A DNA stretch of 31,424 bases. Source: a virus. Below the pieces are notes generated by a model that did not search any database, had not been told where the DNA came from, and was given only the letters and a program-made list of their open reading frames with translations. The DNA is taken from the IMG/VR virus record IMGVR_UViG_3300021376_000228, positions 1-31,424 of that record; one strand, given 5' to 3'. The translations under genes were made by a program, and so were the position numbers. Within the stretch, counting starts at the first letter, position 1. The number at the start of each line of letters is the position of its first letter. Below are positions 31,166 to 31,424 of the stretch, piece by piece.

Positions 31166-31423
31166 GAGTTCTAGTTTCTTATCAAACACCATTACATATC
31201 GGTGCTTGCGCGAGCGATCTTTCCATTCACCTTCAAATCCCTTAATTTTGCCTCTAGAGTGTTTAGTTCCGTCTGCATAGTAGAAATCTTTCTTTGGGTC
31301 TGAAAGTCCGCAATATTTAAAATTACAAGCGCGATAGATTGTACCATTATGGAAATCACTATCAGCGTAAGAGATGATTGCTTTAACTTCAGTATCCTTC
31401 CGTAACTGTCTAATCGCTCTTGA
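31145..31423 (-). CDS. Mom-like DNA adenine modification protein, partial (N-terminus off the right edge)
   Basis: The C-terminal 92 residues of a protein whose ending matches the Mom family of GNAT-fold adenine-modifying proteins: AIISYADSDFHNGTIYRACN, FKYCGL, DGTKHSRG, and RSRKHRYVMVFDKK near the end. The YAD...H.GTIY.A.NF.Y.G and basic RKHRYV blocks are the family's hallmarks. Mu Mom adds a carbamoylmethyl-type group to adenine, which protects phage DNA from restriction. The start is outside the window. It converges on gp53 with a 21-base overlap and no terminator between them. Confidence 0.7.
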   Translation of the reverse strand, partial: SRAIRQLRKDTEVKAIISYADSDFHNGTIYRACNFKYCGLSDPKKDFYYADGTKHSRGKIKGFEGEWKDRSRKHRYVMVFDKKLELLWKSDV

Positions 31424-31424
31424 A

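Overview
The window looks like part of the genome of a T4-like marine cyanomyovirus (Synechococcus or Prochlorococcus phage). The grounds are a run of recognisable T4-type tail and baseplate proteins (gp4, gp48, gp53, gp54, gp26, gp27-like and gp5-like), very large fibre proteins of the cyanophage type, a small tRNA cluster, many tiny overlapping genes and moderately AT-rich DNA. The host is inferred from family resemblance only. Everything from 1 to 28644 is coded on the minus strand. A short plus-strand block (gp4 to gp53) follows, then a partial minus-strand gene at the right edge.

Region by region, reading left to right (minus-strand transcription runs right to left): 1-2456 holds twelve small, tightly overlapping genes of unknown function. 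2526-3707 is an SF2 helicase with its own promoter. 3762-8279 is a compact four-gene cassette: a GIY-YIG nuclease fused to an SF2 helicase, followed by three methyltransferase-like genes. The cassette is bounded at both ends by a stem-loop joined to an extended -10 promoter. 8431-15422 holds two tail-fibre genes, one of 515 and one of 1807 residues. 15457-16479 is an early-type island: a perfect TTGACA-N17-TATAAT promoter, a small unknown gene, a Phd/YefM-like antitoxin, three tRNA genes and a small acidic protein. 16476-28644 is the tail/baseplate block: two structural proteins, a separate gp5-like needle, an 868-residue structural protein, the gp5-like OB hub, the gp27-like hub, two related tape-measure-like proteins (one with an M23 peptidase), the gp26 chaperone-like gene and gp54. 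28686-31165 runs on the plus strand with gp4, an unknown, gp48 and gp53. The right edge carries a Mom-like DNA-modification gene that overlaps gp53 tail to tail.

Two things stand out. First, gp26 ends in a textbook -1 ribosomal frameshift signal (SD-like element, T TTT TTC, stem-loop). It would fuse gp26 to a 59-residue ORF lying just before the tape-measure-like gene, the arrangement known for G/GT tail-assembly chaperones of lambda-like phages. Second, the 3762-8279 cassette resembles a restriction-modification system. Its adenine-methyltransferase motifs are divided among separate genes in permuted order, with the NPPY-bearing N-terminus duplicated. Late-promoter-like boxes (ATAAATA or TCTAAATA) precede many structural genes and often contain the stop codon of the gene before.
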